Part shown: positions 36,114-49,793 of the stretch, one piece after another | Numbering within the stretch: position 1 is the stretch's first letter | Layout of the letters: each line of letters begins with the position of its first letter | Assembly (NCBI GenBank): GCA_036785705.1 | Contig: JAWUZG010000070.1 | Coordinates: 507,001-571,000 of the forward strand | Source: Acanthornis magna | Lineage: Eukaryota; Chordata; Aves; Passeriformes; Acanthizidae | Length of the DNA stretch: 64,000 nt | Direction: 5' to 3' | Notes under the pieces: model-generated | The model's input: only the letters and a program-made list of their open reading frames with translations | The model's database searches: none | What the model was told of the DNA's origin: nothing | Program-made: the position numbers and the translations under genes

Positions 36114-38776
36114 GAGAAGGCAAATTATTGGAATATTTAGCTGAAAATGTTGCTAACTCATTTACATGGAAGCAGAGAGGGAAAAGGAAGAGCTTTGGGC
36201 AGGACATAACAAGCATGGAGAGATAAAAGCATAAGGGAGGGAAAGAGTGTGCTACACTATAAACCATCTCATGTACATTGGAGAAGAGGAAAAAAAATCT
36301 TCATTTGGTGTTTGGCTGTCAGTGAAATCATAAAAACTCAGAGAGCTATATAATCTATAATAAGGTGGTTCATCTTTTCTTTTATGGCTTTGCTGACAGG
36401 TATAGCAGATTCAAATCTTTCCTTACAACAAACTGGGAATAATTTTACAGCCATGCTCTCCTTTCTTCCTCCCTTTACCTTGACACCCTTTCTTCAGTGA
36501 GTACTGCCACAGACATTAAAAATTACTCCCTTGTCTAACCAATATCTCTCCAGCCCTGGAAGAGGAGAGGCAGCACCTCTCTCCCTTTGGAACTCCAGCC
36601 CTCCCACATCACTCACTGGTCTCCCCTCTCCCAGTAGACCCCAAACTTGAACTTTCTATCACCTTTTGTTACTGTGTAGCAATACATCTCTAACATATTC
36701 CTCTATGCTTTTCTTGAATGTGAAAATAACATAAAATATTCATAACCAAAAATAACAGGCTGGTGACCTGTTATTTTATTTAGTACCTATATTCACATCC
36801 CTCCCCAGCAGTCATTTAGCAATCTGTCAAAAATGATGGTGTAGTAAGTGCCTGGATGCCAAAGGTTTCCTTGTGCAGGCTGAAGTTGCTTTTTCCCCTC
36901 TCTCTCAAGAACAAGGCAGTCAGTAACATTCTGGACTAAACTAATCAAGTATCTGACTCCAGTCCATTCTTGAGCATTTCATGTTTTATTACGATGCTGA
37001 TAAGAGAATTGTCCTTCCCAGGAGGGCTGCACTGCAGGGAGTGCAAGAACAAGAACTGTCACATATGTAAGCCACACCAGCACCCACTTTTAGCAGACTT
37101 TCCACATTCAGCAGGACAGGGCAAAGGAGTGCTCTGAGCAAAGATCAGTACAGGGAATCTGATACTGTAACAAGGAAAGATGGCATTTACTCAGAAAACT
37201 TCTTACCACTGCTAAACACACATCTCACTGAAACACATAACAAGAAAAAAGATCTCATTAAATGTTTTGGAAAACAGGGATTTACATTTCAGTACTGCTT
37301 TTCAGGCTGTATCCCATGGCCACATCTGGTCAGATGAAGAGACAAAAGATGTTATAATATTGTTAAACCAAACTGAGAACCATATTACAAGCCAGATACA
37401 CAGAGCAGAAGGTTTTCAAAATATTTAGCAGTATGTTCATAATATTTTTGTGTAAATCACTGCACAAAGTGGCAGCTGATTGCAGTTTAACCAATGAAGA
37501 GAAAGGCAGAATTTCATTTCTTACTTTTAAGTTCTCTCTTATTGTAATCTGTCAGAAATCCAAGGAAGGGAACAGAAAGATTTTTTAAATAATAATTTTC
37601 ATAAAATCCATTTTACACTGCTATTTCCTATGTAAGAGAGTGGCATGTACTTTATTATGGCTGCTATGTAGAGGTGTTAAATGTTTGTTCCTGAAAAATG
37701 ATATAAATTGTCATGTAGTTAATGACAGCAGCTGGGAATGGTGACAGAGAAGGGGAGAGAAGGAAGAGGGTGGTGGAACACTTCCATCCAAATGCTACAC
37801 AGATCAACTCTAGCATGATTTAACAAGGTACATATAGGGCTGCTTAGGTGACCATCGTCATGCCTTTGCTTTTCAAGAGTTAGAAGAGGTGATTTTGCAG
37901 AGGAGAATTAGAAAAACTTAGAAACAGTTAACCTATACAAGCGTTTCAGAGAGGAGCAACATCACTGAGGAACGATGGAAAGGTACATATGGGACAAGCA
38001 GGCAGAGTGAACAGAAAAAAATGCTGGTATTTCAAGAGGGAACAGTCATTACATGTCACTACAGGTAAAAACTCTCTAAACATTTTTATGTGGAAACCTT
38101 ACATTAAGTATTTTAGAAAACAAAATCTAATATATAGAGCTGAAAGATTCCCAATCAACTTTACTTTTACTACATCAGTCATCATTCAGTTTGTGACAAT
38201 GTTTTAGGCCAGCAAAGCCATTGACAATAAATTCTAAGATAATAAAAGTGTCAGTTACTTAAAAAAGAATTACCTGTAACTGCAAATGTATAAACTAACA
38301 ACTACAAACACAGGATATACAAGATGTAGCACATATTAAAATGGGATCATTGACAAAACTAGGAGTTCTCCACACCTGCAGCAATGATTTTCCCATTTGT
38401 TAGGTCGTATTATGCTCTTCACACTGGTGTAAAGTAGGCAGTGCCTAATTACCAGCAGCGCTCCTTTCTGTTAGAACACAGACTGTGGAGAGCGCTACTT
38501 GCAAAATTACTGTCACATCTTCAGAGCCCAGGCTGAAGGAAACCCTAATTAATCTCACCATCACTTTGAGAAGAAGATCAAGAGTTGCAAAATAGTGATG
38601 AAGGCATCAAGAAAAAGCTACCGATACGACTGAAAACCCAAAGTATAATCTCTCCTTACATAAGAGATTTAAGGCAGCAGGCAGGCTGAATACACCTCTT
38701 CCTCTCTTTTATTTCTGGGAATAAATAGTTTCTCCCTAGATACACACTTTAACACTTGGAAAGAAGAGATAAATAC

Positions 38777-38904
38777 CGTGTCTTCAGGGAAGCCGACAGG
38801 GATGGGAATTAGATTTCTGTGGAACTCTGCTGCTTTGAGTGTTCTATCTATGATGGCCATTTCTAGGCTGAAGATCAATTCCTTCCACACAACTGAAACA
38901 CGTT
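38777..38904 (-). CDS. Coding exon of unidentified minus-strand gene (128 bp)
   Basis: This is the last of the three mutually consistent exons in transcription order. The acceptor is CTAGAAATCTGTCACTTGCAG and the donor is GACACG|GTATTTATC. Only one of the three frames is open: it starts with two bases that complete a codon (intron phase 1) and ends in phase 0. It encodes 42 full codons, including VSVVWKELIFSLEMAI and FHRNLIPIPVGFPEDT. The first half looks like an amphipathic helix, and the second half is Pro/Ile-rich. The phase-1 start accepts the G left by the exon at 49664-49793, giving a Glu codon at the junction. No domain is recognised. The donor is weaker than average at +4/+5. The next exon downstream must start in phase 0. 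Confidence 0.75.
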
Positions 38905-41900
38905 CTGCAAGTGACAGATTTCTAGGCATGGATGTGCTAATAAAGGAACTTAAAGGAATACTTTAAGAAACATTTGAGACAGCACACAGCAAATGCACAA
39001 ACTGGCATAACCGCACTCAGTCCAAGAGAGCAACAGTAATTGAAAGCAAAGTGCGCAAAGTGACTGACTCAAAAATGCACGCGAGAGAAGTGCCCCAAGG
39101 AGCTGCACATGGGCATAGTTTCCTGTCAACCAGAACCTGGTGCTACAAAGTCTAAAACTATTGCTGAGTGCAGTCTGGGCTCCATGAGCCAGCAATCCCA
39201 TCGGCTAAGTGACTCTGGACTTCAGTGGAGGATTCTTCAACACAATCAGCAATTTAAAACATTCTTTACCACACCTAAATCAGACACAAGCCACAGCATG
39301 AGCAGCGTAGTGCTACAACTAGCACATGTCAAATGTTAGACGTTTGCCAGCACAATAGCTCAGGGCATTCACAGGTTTTTATGATGTATGTTTGTTACCA
39401 GAGAAGCCCAATAACCCAAATATGATTTTAACTCCGGTGTAAAATACAAGCATGTTTTAAATAAAGACATGTCATAAATAAAATATGAGCCTGTTACAAG
39501 TGGCACACTTAGGAGCGAAGACCTCATTGCAGGAAACATCAAGACCTTCAGCCAGACAGCTGAAACAAAAAACGATGCCCCTTAGGAAAGCTGATTTCAT
39601 GTGAAAGGTTGGTGAAGCTGCCTTGTGAAGCAGCCGGTCTGTAACACAGGAGCACCTCTGCCTGCTTACCGCGGGCAGCCCTGAACAGATCCACCAGACA
39701 CACCCAGCAGTGAGGATGGGCACTCACACCAGTGCTACACAGGCCTCTTACCCAACTTCCTCTCATAACAGCAATTAGGACAAGAACGACCTGCTAACAA
39801 CCAGCCTTCGTGACAATTAAAAGCTTGGTACATTTGCTCTGAACTGCCTATAGTATTAACAGAAACCATTCTGCCATTATTCAGCTCTAAACCAGACTTT
39901 ATCACTACTGTGACATTTGATGACAGCACCTCCCTTCTGCAAGGATTTTATAGCGGTGCAATAGAAGCCACTTACCCAACCACAGAATTTCTGTTCTTAT
40001 TCAAATGTTATGTTGTTACAAGTTGCTGCGATGCTAGTTCACCTAGCAATAATAACTATGTAAAAAAATAAGCAATGCAATTGAATTAAATCAATCACTG
40101 GAGGATTGCTTTGGGTTTTTTATTGGTATGAAAGAATATGGGCAAGAAAAAAGCCCAGATGCTAAACAAAATAACTCAGAGAAAGAAATTTTAAAGGCTA
40201 TTATGCCGTGATGTACACTGTGAATCTGACTTTAAATTGTTAGAAGACTTATTCAATTATCAAACTGTTCAAAGTGAAGCTAAGAATAGCTATAGAAAGA
40301 TAATTACATTCTCATAGTTTAGTGCTGCCATTTGATTATTTGAAATGTCCTTTAGACTTTCAAAACTGATGCAATATAAGAACAAAAACACTTATCTCAT
40401 GCTCAAGTCAAAAGTGCTTTTCAAATGTTACATGCTGTATAGTTTAGAATTTATGTAACCGTTAAAGATCTTATTGAGCTGGAAAATAGAGAGACTTTTC
40501 TTCTCCAAATTGTTCTTCAGTTATTTTCCAGTCGAGCAACATAATCCTACTTTAAAACTTATAGTCACTAAAAAGCAGTTGACTGTTCACAAGTTTTCAG
40601 CAGTACAAATTGACAGTAATATTTGATAAAATGTGGACCTCTGAAAGAAAGTTGTTTTGACATTTTTTAAAACGTAAATTATGTAACTTCATGCATTTTA
40701 TTGTAGTATTTTCCTGTAACTGCCTTTTACGTCACAAACCAGTATCTTTATATATTTACATGTGTTTGTATACTGGAAAAATGGTATTGGTTTAAGTGGA
40801 GAAAGAAACAGCACACACACAAAAATAAAGTCCACATGTTAAAATCACTATAGAGATTTCAAAAAGGAAATCTATGACTTAATTTTCATTTACATAATTG
40901 TAAACAAGCCCAGAACCTATACTGCATATATCATATGATAAAATGATTAATATACCATAAACAGTTTTGAATTTTATCCTTTGTATACATTATGGATAAA
41001 TAGACACAGAAAAACACATCTCCAAGCAGTGCAAGACCCGTCTTTGCTGAAATGTTTTGTTTCAAAAGCAGGACATTTCACAGATGCATCAGTTTTGACA
41101 AAGCCTCGAACATGAAGCTGTCCAAGGTCCAAGGTGAACATTCCCTGGTTACTCCTGACTGAGAGACTCAAATTGAAAACTTGACCTTTCCGACCGGTAA
41201 TAGACATTTCAACAGTTCCATTTCACAAAAATATATAAATTCTTTTGTTTCATTCTCACAAGGAATGCTCGCCAAAGACAGCTGATGCTCTCTCAACATC
41301 AGCAGCAAGTCATTTTAACAAGGATCATGTCATAGTCTTTACTTTTAACTTTCCAAAGGAGTTAACAAATGGCTGCATTATGGTTTTGGGTTCAGAGTTT
41401 TTTTGGGGAGGGAGGTTTTGTTGGTGTGGAGTTCTTTCGTTTGTTTGTTTGCTTCAATAAAAACAGCTGTAAAATTCTATGCTGTTATTTTATCAGGCTC
41501 ATTTAAAATAATTACTGTCCTTTACATTACAGAGACAGTCCTATAATCAGAAGAAACATCATCTCTCATCAGCTATCCAGGCAATTAAAAAGGTATAAAA
41601 AAGTAAATAAAATTTAAAATTTTAGCTATTGTTCTCATTTTCAGTAAGAGTTTAACCTAATCACATCACTCAAATGAAGTTTGTTGGAAAGAATTCATGA
41701 CACCCGTGGCACCCTGGCATTAGGAAAACACTTAAAGCACTCTAGGCCGTTCACTACCCACCCAATTCTTCAGCCATTTCAAGCTGAAATGTGTATTAAG
41801 CTGATTCAATTCCTTTTGATGCTCATACCTGAGCCCATTCACACCCCAGTTAGACCAACATGATCAGTGGGATGCTGCACTCCTCTACAGGCAGGATATT

Positions 41901-44900
41901 CTCCATGGGATTTCCACTATTGCAGCCAAAAAAGGCAAAGTCCTCATACCCACAACCAAAGCACACAGCAGTCTTTCATACCAGAAAAATAAAAACCTAT
42001 TTCCAACAGCAGTGAGAAGTTTGTGAACCAGTAAGGGCCTATTAAGTAACCCAGATGTGAGCTGTGTTGTGAAGCTTCCACGAAACAGCTACTCAAGAAA
42101 GATGAACCTGAACTTTGAAGCTGACAAAGCCTTCATCAGTTTTCAAAAGAGCTTCCAGGAAGAAGAAAAAATTAATACAGTTTTTAAATACTAGAAAGAT
42201 GAGGTATATATTGTATATCATCATACACAATCTAGAAATTCTAGTACAGCTTCTTTTCTTCAGCTGAAAGGAAAATGTAAAGTCCCTAAGCAAAATCGAA
42301 GAGCACAAAACTCAGGCAAAAGAGATGTGCAAATATTTATGGAGAAGAAGAGCAGGCTGCTCATAGAGATGAACCAAACCTTTACACAGAATGGATGGAA
42401 GAGTTTGAAATTACTGTCATGTCACTTCTTTTTTTTTTGGTCATGTGCCTCCATTGTGTTCTTTTCAGTCAATCAAATTTCAGTAGGCTTTTGTTACCAT
42501 ACTTGGACTCAGTTGCAATTTGTTAGATACATCCTTGCAGAAGTGTAAGATGAGAGAGTTTTGAAAGAAGATATTTTATTGGAAATGCAGTATTTCAGGA
42601 TCCAAGACACAGATCTCCTCCTAGCCATGATATAAATACATGTGTATATTTGCATCTTACCCACGCACAAATGCATGCGTATGTTTGCACACATTGATAA
42701 AAACATTTATTTTTAATATATTATTACACATACACACATGCATCTCTATTGTGAGGTTCTAAGCAGAAAAATTTCACTGGATCAATAGCTAAAATAAATT
42801 ATTATCAGAAGAGCTGAGAAGAGATAGTGGGACATGAGAAAACAGCATTAGCAGCCACTTCCCGAATAATTCCCACAGTTCAAGAGACATTTTTTGATAA
42901 AGCACCATCCCTCTGAAAGCAAACTCTGCGTGTCCTGCACCAAATTCATGTGAAATGAACACAAACCACTTCAGACAATCCCAGGGAAAGCCTAAGGTGA
43001 GAGGTCGCAGCTGATCAGGAACCCACCCGCAGCCCTGCTGCTGTTGCTTGAATGTCACTCTGTGAATGAGCTGAGACCAACAAGCCTTTTTTCCACCTCT
43101 ATGAAGCAATTAAATATGATACTATTAGCAGCATCAATTAAGGCAGATAAAGTAATAGTCTAATTGAATGCTAGAGGAGGCTAATGGCTTTGCTTTCACT
43201 TGATAATGGATTGCACTCCCTACTTGTGTGCTACAAAGCCAGACATGGGATCAATACTTCCTTCTGCTTAGAAAGCCTCCTTGCCTGGAGCATAATAGAT
43301 ATCTAATTTAAGATTCTTTGCTCAGGCTTTCTTCTCTTAATCAAAAAGTAATATATAATTTTTTTAAAAGTACTTTCTTTTAGAGGTCCAATTTCCCCAG
43401 CATTGCGTTTTAAGAAAGTTTTAAGTAACTTCCTCAGCTTTAATTCCATGGGAGCAGAAGGTCCATTTATCTTAGGACACATTCCAATGCTCACTTGGTA
43501 AAGGAGACTCTCCTGACCAGCTGCAGGAATGTGTCTGTATCTGGAGCCTTGTTCTGCCAGAAGGGCTCTGGAGGGACTGCAGAATGCAGAGTTTGTATGA
43601 TTACAATTAAATAAATTGTGGGGGGAAATCAACTTGGATCATTTCTTTATTTTTCTTGTTCAAGGAAGCATATGGTTTTTTTTCTTCCTCATGGTGAACA
43701 AATTTTGTAGCATTTCAACCCTTAATCAATGCAAAGGAGAACTCTCAGCCCCAAAATGCATCTGGATACTGAATGCATCCCAGAAAAATGTAGCTACTTC
43801 AATACAAATTAGAGCTCATATTTTCAAGAAGGACAATAAAAATATATTTTCTATTGATTGCTGAAAAGTTTGTCATGAGGAACACAGAAAAACCTCTCAG
43901 GTTATTGTAGGAGTAGGACTTTGAAAAGAAATGAGCCCTGAGGAAAGAAATACTGACCTTTGCTACATTTAACTGAAGAGATACTTGTATTAACAGATAG
44001 TAACCAAACAGACTAAATGGTTGGAAATGAGGTTCTAAAACACTAAACAAATAATGGCATAATAAGATTTGCATTTCGCACTGAAATCAGTGAGCAGCAT
44101 TAGCAAAGAACGGCTTTTTTAAGCTGTTGATTCTGCATTTACCAGAAAAATCAGACCAACATGCTCACAGTAGTGAAGGTATGAAATTTGTTAAGGATAA
44201 GCCAAAATGCAAGGTGTTTTAGGACACAGTCCATTCCTCAGCGTGACCATATCGTGGATCTCTGGTGCGAGTCCCTTGGTATGAAGCCTGTGGTGCCCAG
44301 CAGGGAATGGACTGCACTCAATGGAAGCACAAGGAGGAACAGGGAAAGAGCTCCTGCTGGTTCCAGGTGGGAGTTCCAAGATGTGCTAAGGAGCGCTCTC
44401 AGACAAGCACTGCAGAGCCACAGATGGATAGAACAGGAATCCCAGAGCACAGCCCTCTGAGCACAGAGACGCAATACCTCCAAGGAAGCACTGCCAAGGA
44501 GAAGGAGGCCGAGCTGTTTCGGGGACTGAAAGCAGTCAGCGAGTTCAGGCACTGCTTATAAATATTCTAAATTGTGTTATATAATGTCATTTAGTCTCTG
44601 TTATCATGGCACAGTTTGACTGGAAAACTGTGCATTTGAGACTGACATTATATGATCCAGAGACAGCTGGAACAAACACTGAATGAAGCAGATCAACTAC
44701 CAGGTCCCACAGTGATTCCTAAAGACTCTTCAACCATATGTCTTTTACAGGTATGCAATGCAATATACATTTCAAATATATATTATTTAAAGCAGCCCCT
44801 TCAAATGACTCCCCTTGCTACTCTGAGGTGAAGAGTCTGCATTATCATTCTCCTGAGGAATTCCCATGCCCTTCCACCACTGCCTTGGGTCTCAAAAAGC

Positions 44901-45772
44901 TCCACCTCAGTGCTATCTATATTAAATCAAGAGATTTAACTCACAACTTGAATTATAGAAAATGAATATAAATAACTTCTAACACAGTAAGAACTAAATT
45001 AATCCAGAAACTTCACTGTGAAGACTCTCCCATATATAAAAATTCTGTTTTTATTGCATTACCTAGACAAAGAAAGAATGTTTTTTAAAAAAAAAGTTTT
45101 AAGTGTCAATACAGAGCAGGCTGGCAACACTTCTTCAAATATAAATGAACATTACTATACCTCTCTAATATGAATTTAATCCCAGGACAGGCATACTGCT
45201 TGTAGTGTTGCTTTTTACTTATGGATGACCCAAGAACTCACTTCCAAGTCCTTCTCATAAACTGGAAAACAAGATGCCTGTTATCGGGAAGGGAATGCAG
45301 ACAAGCCAGATAAATAAACTGGCCTTGTGAGTTCAGATATCCCATTTCTGCTCTGCACATCCTGTGAATGGACAGTTGCAATGCTATATTCCATTTCTAA
45401 GGACACAAATGCTCTCGTGTCAGTGTAGAGAACTCTCCAGAATTAGAATGAGAGACAAGAGGTACAAGCAGAACTATTTTACTGCCATTTAGCTCTTATC
45501 ATAGGTGCCCAAGTTCAAAAATTAGACCTTCAAAGTTACTCTCTCCCCAGCCATTTTCCTGAAGTTCTTCAGCACAAAAGGGTTTTTGCAGTAAGCTCCC
45601 AAGGTTTATTGAGACCTCTCTGATTTCTGCAGTCATGCTCTAAATCCAGGATTATTTTGCTTTCATAGTCCTACTCTGCCTGTCCATGGCCTCCAGACAC
45701 GTTGTATAAATCAAAAGTGAAGGAGGTTTTCTTTTTCCTCTGCCATCATCCCCCATTTCTCTCTGCACCCAG

Positions 45773-45952
45773 TCCAACAGCACACAGGCAAAACCACCCA
45801 TCATATCAAAGTGCATATTTGTATTGCTCCTCCTTGAGGGAATTTTGGTTCCCTGCTCGCTCTCTGCAGACACAGCATGAAAGGCAGTTTGTGCTTGCTT
45901 CGGCACTCGTGCTACCCTTTTAAACTGGAACCAGTCCGATATGGACGGTCAG
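45773..45952 (+). ncRNA. Exon-like segment on the opposite strand (180 bp)
   Basis: The plus strand has a long pyrimidine tract (CCATTTCTCTCTGCACCCAG) followed by 180 bp and the donor GGTCAG|GTAACAGAG. All three frames meet a stop before the donor, so a coding exon is excluded. If used, it would belong to an antisense or intronic non-coding RNA. No companion exon was found. Confidence 0.2.
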
Positions 45953-47682
45953 GTAACAGAGTAAAGCGCTCATGACTGCCCAAACGAGAAGGAGGGATGC
46001 TCAGTGGGAAGGAGGTAGAGTCAAATTCCTGGTGTGCCCAGGTGAAGTGTCTAAGTGACAAATTGAGGTAAAATGAGAACCAACACCACTATCAGAGCTT
46101 ACTCCATGAATATTTCTTCATAGAGACATATTGCAAAAAGCCTGGCTAAATGCATCCTTTGCCTACTTTGAACTTAGCACTCTCAAGACACCAGCTGCAT
46201 GTCTTCTATGAAGCATCTTGTAATTCTAAAATTTAATTTGATAATCATTTCTGTCTCCTCTATTAACTCTAATGAAGCAGGCTCATTAATTTTTTAACAG
46301 GTACTGCTTATTTTATCAAGCTGATATGTCCAAGGAGAGCAACGTGAGGAGGGTATTCCTTCGTTCTCCAGGTCTGAAGAAATTTGCTTTGAAAGGCAAT
46401 GTGCACACGCTGGATTCAGCCCAGAGTCTGAGAACACTGTTAGACTTTGTACTGCTGGAACTGAAGACAACAGAACTTCTCTGACACATGCAAGGACACG
46501 AAGGAAGTGCTGTTATTCCTCTCACCCTGACAGATGTAAGAGTACTCAACAGAAAAAATTAAGTCACTTCTGATGTCTTAGCACAAGACATATTTAAATG
46601 CTTAGGAGAAGACACCAACTAGCTCTTCATCTCTGTCTCCTGGCAGTTAAAAACACATACCTTAATTCTGTAATTTCATTTCAGGTAATAAAACTGCCAT
46701 CAACTAGTCACCCAAATCAGAGGAATGGAGAACAGTGGCAAAAAGCTGAAGTGCACCAAGATCACAACTACCAGCCACACCCCTGACAAGAGGGGCTGAA
46801 TTTTCAGGAAAGAACAAACAATGGACTACGGCTGCATGCAGAAACAATATGAATGTGCAAACCTCTGTAAATCAGATGCTGCCAACAGCTTCAGAGGTTT
46901 TTATAGCAAAAACCTCCATGCTAACTGGAGTTTTAAGCATATAAAATGGAGACTGAGAGAGCAGCATACTTGATTTGGAAAGGCAAAAAAATTCATCATG
47001 CTTCCTATAACTAGTTATGATTTCTCATTACACAAATGTGCCTTGAAGAGTCACATTACCGCAGGGTTATTACACCCAGTAACTACTGACCCCTGGGTCA
47101 CAAATTAAAATCAACCAGATCTACAACTCTATTTAAATTATAATACACCTCTCATTTCATGGAGGAATCTCATCATGAAGATCATAATTGCAAATTGCCC
47201 ACCACACACATTAGGCAGAAGCTGGATTTATTTTAAATCAAAAAGTAGCATTTCTTATACCCCACCAGCATACTATAAGGGTCATTAAAACATTTTGGAA
47301 AGCTCTAGTTTTAGTTTGCCTTCCACTTTCCTGTGGTAGAAAAATAAGCTACTTTTTTGAATTAACATTCTTGATACATTATGTTAACTCTTTTCTGGCT
47401 TGCCGCTTCTCAGGTTCTCAGAAACAGTTAAATTTATCCTTCTACCACAGAATGTAAGAAGAAATTTAGGAGCCTGCTGTTCAACATGGACTTAAAAAAA
47501 AATTGATCAGGTTAGGGTTCATTAAAGTTTACACTGCAAGGAAAGTAACATATGCATCCAAACAGGTAATTTTTCATACAAAAAGATATTAATGGAACTG
47601 ACCAAATGTAAACTGTTTGATAATCTGAAGTGTGTCAAGACAGGCAGAACTTTTCCACAAGACTTGGCAATAACACAGCATA

Positions 47683-47742
47683 TTTCAGAGAACGAAGTAT
47701 TTCATTTGGAAGGGACCCACAACAATCACCTAGTCCAACTGC
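47683..47742 (-). mobile_element. CR1-like LINE fragment
   Basis: The stretch TTTGGAAGGGACCCACAACA...CACCTAGTCCAACTGC matches the antisense of the conserved 3' end of avian CR1 elements, where the words GGAAGGGACC and CTAGTCCAACTGC recur. It is short, heavily diverged and lacks the terminal octamer repeats, so it is an old remnant. Confidence 0.65.
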
Positions 47743-49663
47743 AATATCTATCACCTGTAATTTTTATCCCAAAAGAGCTTAAAATGTTGGACTGACTTCA
47801 TGTATAAGAATCACTTAATCCACTGAAATACAGCAGCTAAATTAATTAGGGCTAGAATTGAAAAATAGGGATAAAAATCTGAGAGAACATTGTCATTGTT
47901 TAGAGTCTATAACATTTGTTAAAGGACACAAAGACTATGAAGAGCACTTAAAAAAAAACAAACAGGAAAATTAGCACTAAAAATTAGATATGAAACTGAA
48001 GCAATATACTCTGGACTTCAGTCTCAAAGCATTGGAAGTGAATCAGTGCCTAACAACTTCTGTGGATTATATGGTTAATTTTTAGCAATCCATTGGGACA
48101 TTTTGCTAACAATGCACGTAAACAGAACATAGCAAAAACTTATTTTTTTAGCATTTAAATACCCAGGAAATTCCTTTCCATCTCTGTTTGGCCAAAAGTG
48201 AAAAGCATCTATGTGACACACTAGTTTGACCCCTCAGAGTGTGCAGGGTGTGATCAATTTGTCTAATGCCATGTTAACAATTTTTTTTTTTTACATCAGT
48301 GCTAGAAGTGTCAAGGAAACATCACATTCTTGTCTAAGTTCTTAGGGTGTAAAATGAGGGTGAGGTGCAAACAAATCCAACATTCTACATAAATCATCAA
48401 CATTGAAACATCAGCCAAGTTCAACTATCCGGGTGAAATTCTGTTCTCAAAGTACCAAGTAATTCTGAACAAATGCTAATGGAGAATGAACCATCAATCC
48501 CTTTCTGGACAGGGAATTTTTTGTGACTTGCCCCTGTGTTGCCTTGGACAAAGGTAGAGAATAGATTTCTCGCCTTGAGCTGTCAGCCTTTAAAGCAATG
48601 TGTTACCAACAGGAGCAGAAACCCTCTCATGTGAAAGCCCTTACCACACAGCGAATAGCACTGTCCGGAATTTCACTGCAGCAGCCGTCTGCCAGCAAAG
48701 CACAGGTTACAGACTCACTGCACAGCAGCCATTAGTGCAAAGCAGAACCAGGCAGAGCCGATTAATAGGGACAAACTGGAGCAGCACTGGAAAATAGGGA
48801 CACGGATCATCATGATGGACAGCTGACATGTATGCAGTAGAGTCACTGTCAGGCTTAGTGCAGCTTAGAAAAGGTGTTTGAAAGGATGAAATACTGATGT
48901 TTCTAGAAATTTTGTCACATATAATGTGGGGTCAAGATGGTGAAAAAGTACACAGACGTGTATTTGAGGAAAATGGACCTGGGCAGAATCCAACCTATGG
49001 GTAAATGACAATGAGAAAAGTGGAAAGGGAGGCAAGGTCCTCTGAAGGTCGAGTCAAAATGTTTGATGTGAAAGAAAATTGGGAGCCTGCAGAGGAATAA
49101 AAAGCAAAGTTAAAAATGATCAGAACCACCAGCAGTACACAATCTTCTGGCAGTATTCTCAAATCATACATGATTTTTTTACAAAAATTGGTACATTAAG
49201 CTTTGAAAGTCTGTTCTGGGAGCAATAGAGCAGAGCAACATCTTAAAGATGCTTCAGAAAAAGAATCTGTAATGGTTAGAGGTACCTGAAAAGACTAAGT
49301 TAAAGCAACTCAAGAAAACATGATAATAGATGTTAGATATGCTGGAATCACACACAGAGCACAAGAGAAGGAAGGCAGTGACAATGTCCCTCAGAGAACA
49401 GGGCAGAGACACAGTAACCTGCCCTTGTCATTCTGAGCTGGAGCTAATGGCAAAGGGATGGGCAGTGGGGGAGACAGACTGAGGTGTTAGTTCAGAAAGA
49501 AAACAATTCTGAAACAGAGCTCTAAGTGGTGTTCACATGAAGGAAGTTATGTCCACGTGTTCACAGAAATTCTTTAAAGTTTTCCCAGAGCTATGATTCC
49601 AACTCCTTTCACAGGCAGCAACACCTGCCTACAAAACATCATATTTTGAGAGACTGAAATTAC

Positions 49664-49793
49664 CTGAGCTCTGCATTTCCTTTTCAGATGGCTCATACAC
49701 CTCATACACCTCTGTGTCTATGACAGCACCCAGCAAGGAAGGACATGGACACCTAATTTCCAGGTCCTCTGCATAAGATACAGCTCCCCAGAG
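49664..49793 (-). CDS. Coding exon of unidentified minus-strand gene (130 bp)
   Basis: The acceptor is GTGCCATTGTGGCCTGTAG, whose TAG also ends the upstream reading frame. The donor is GCTCAG|GTAATTTC. The exon starts in phase 0 and ends with one leftover G (phase 1). This is exactly what is needed between the 58420-58541 exon (ends phase 0) and the 38777-38904 exon (starts phase 1). It encodes 43 codons, including EDLEIRCPCPSLLGAVID and TEVYEVYEPSEKEMQ. A Cys-Pro-Cys-Pro motif is followed by a beta-like stretch and then an acidic, charged end. A 9-bp tandem repeat encodes the VYE-VYE pair. An alternative acceptor (GTTAGGTTTCAG near 49870) opens a different frame that hits a stop before the donor, so I prefer the shorter exon. 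No family is recognised. Confidence 0.75.
49692..49709. repeat. 9-bp tandem repeat inside the exon
   Basis: CTCATACAC occurs twice in tandem on the plus strand. On the minus strand it encodes the repeated tripeptide in EVYEVYE. A unit length divisible by three is consistent with selection on the reading frame. Confidence 0.8.

Larger units (their letters stand above)
34206..38776. other. Non-coding DNA, probably intron or 3' flank
   Basis: It contains four low-complexity tracts, listed separately. A GC-richer segment at about 35313-35559 has open frames on both strands and lies just after a 21-base A run; I do not recognise it. A good acceptor and donor pair on minus around 36473-36554 encloses stops in all frames. 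A 28-bp pair at about 38270-38297 is open but too short to trust. Confidence 0.45.
38905..49663 (-). other. Large intron of the unidentified gene
   Basis: A 10.8 kb intron is inferred from the phase fit of its flanking exons (phase 1). It contains one CR1-like fragment (47683-47742), a plus-strand exon-like segment (45773-45952), a GC-richer block at 44240-44560 with overlapping open frames and no splice support, and otherwise AT-rich sequence. On minus, 39559-39472 has a strong acceptor but ends in a stop; see the rejected list. Confidence 0.6.

Noticed and set aside
36473..36554. Minus-strand segment with an excellent pyrimidine-rich acceptor and a good donor
   Set aside because: All three frames contain stops. 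Without a transcript it is a decoy pair.
39472..39559. Minus-strand segment after a strong acceptor, reading CNEVFAPKCATCNRLI, which recalls a LIM-domain zinc-knuckle
   Set aside because: Only one partial Cys pattern is present, the frame ends in a stop right after it, and it lies just upstream of the supported 38777-38904 exon, where it would truncate the protein. The resemblance is probably accidental.
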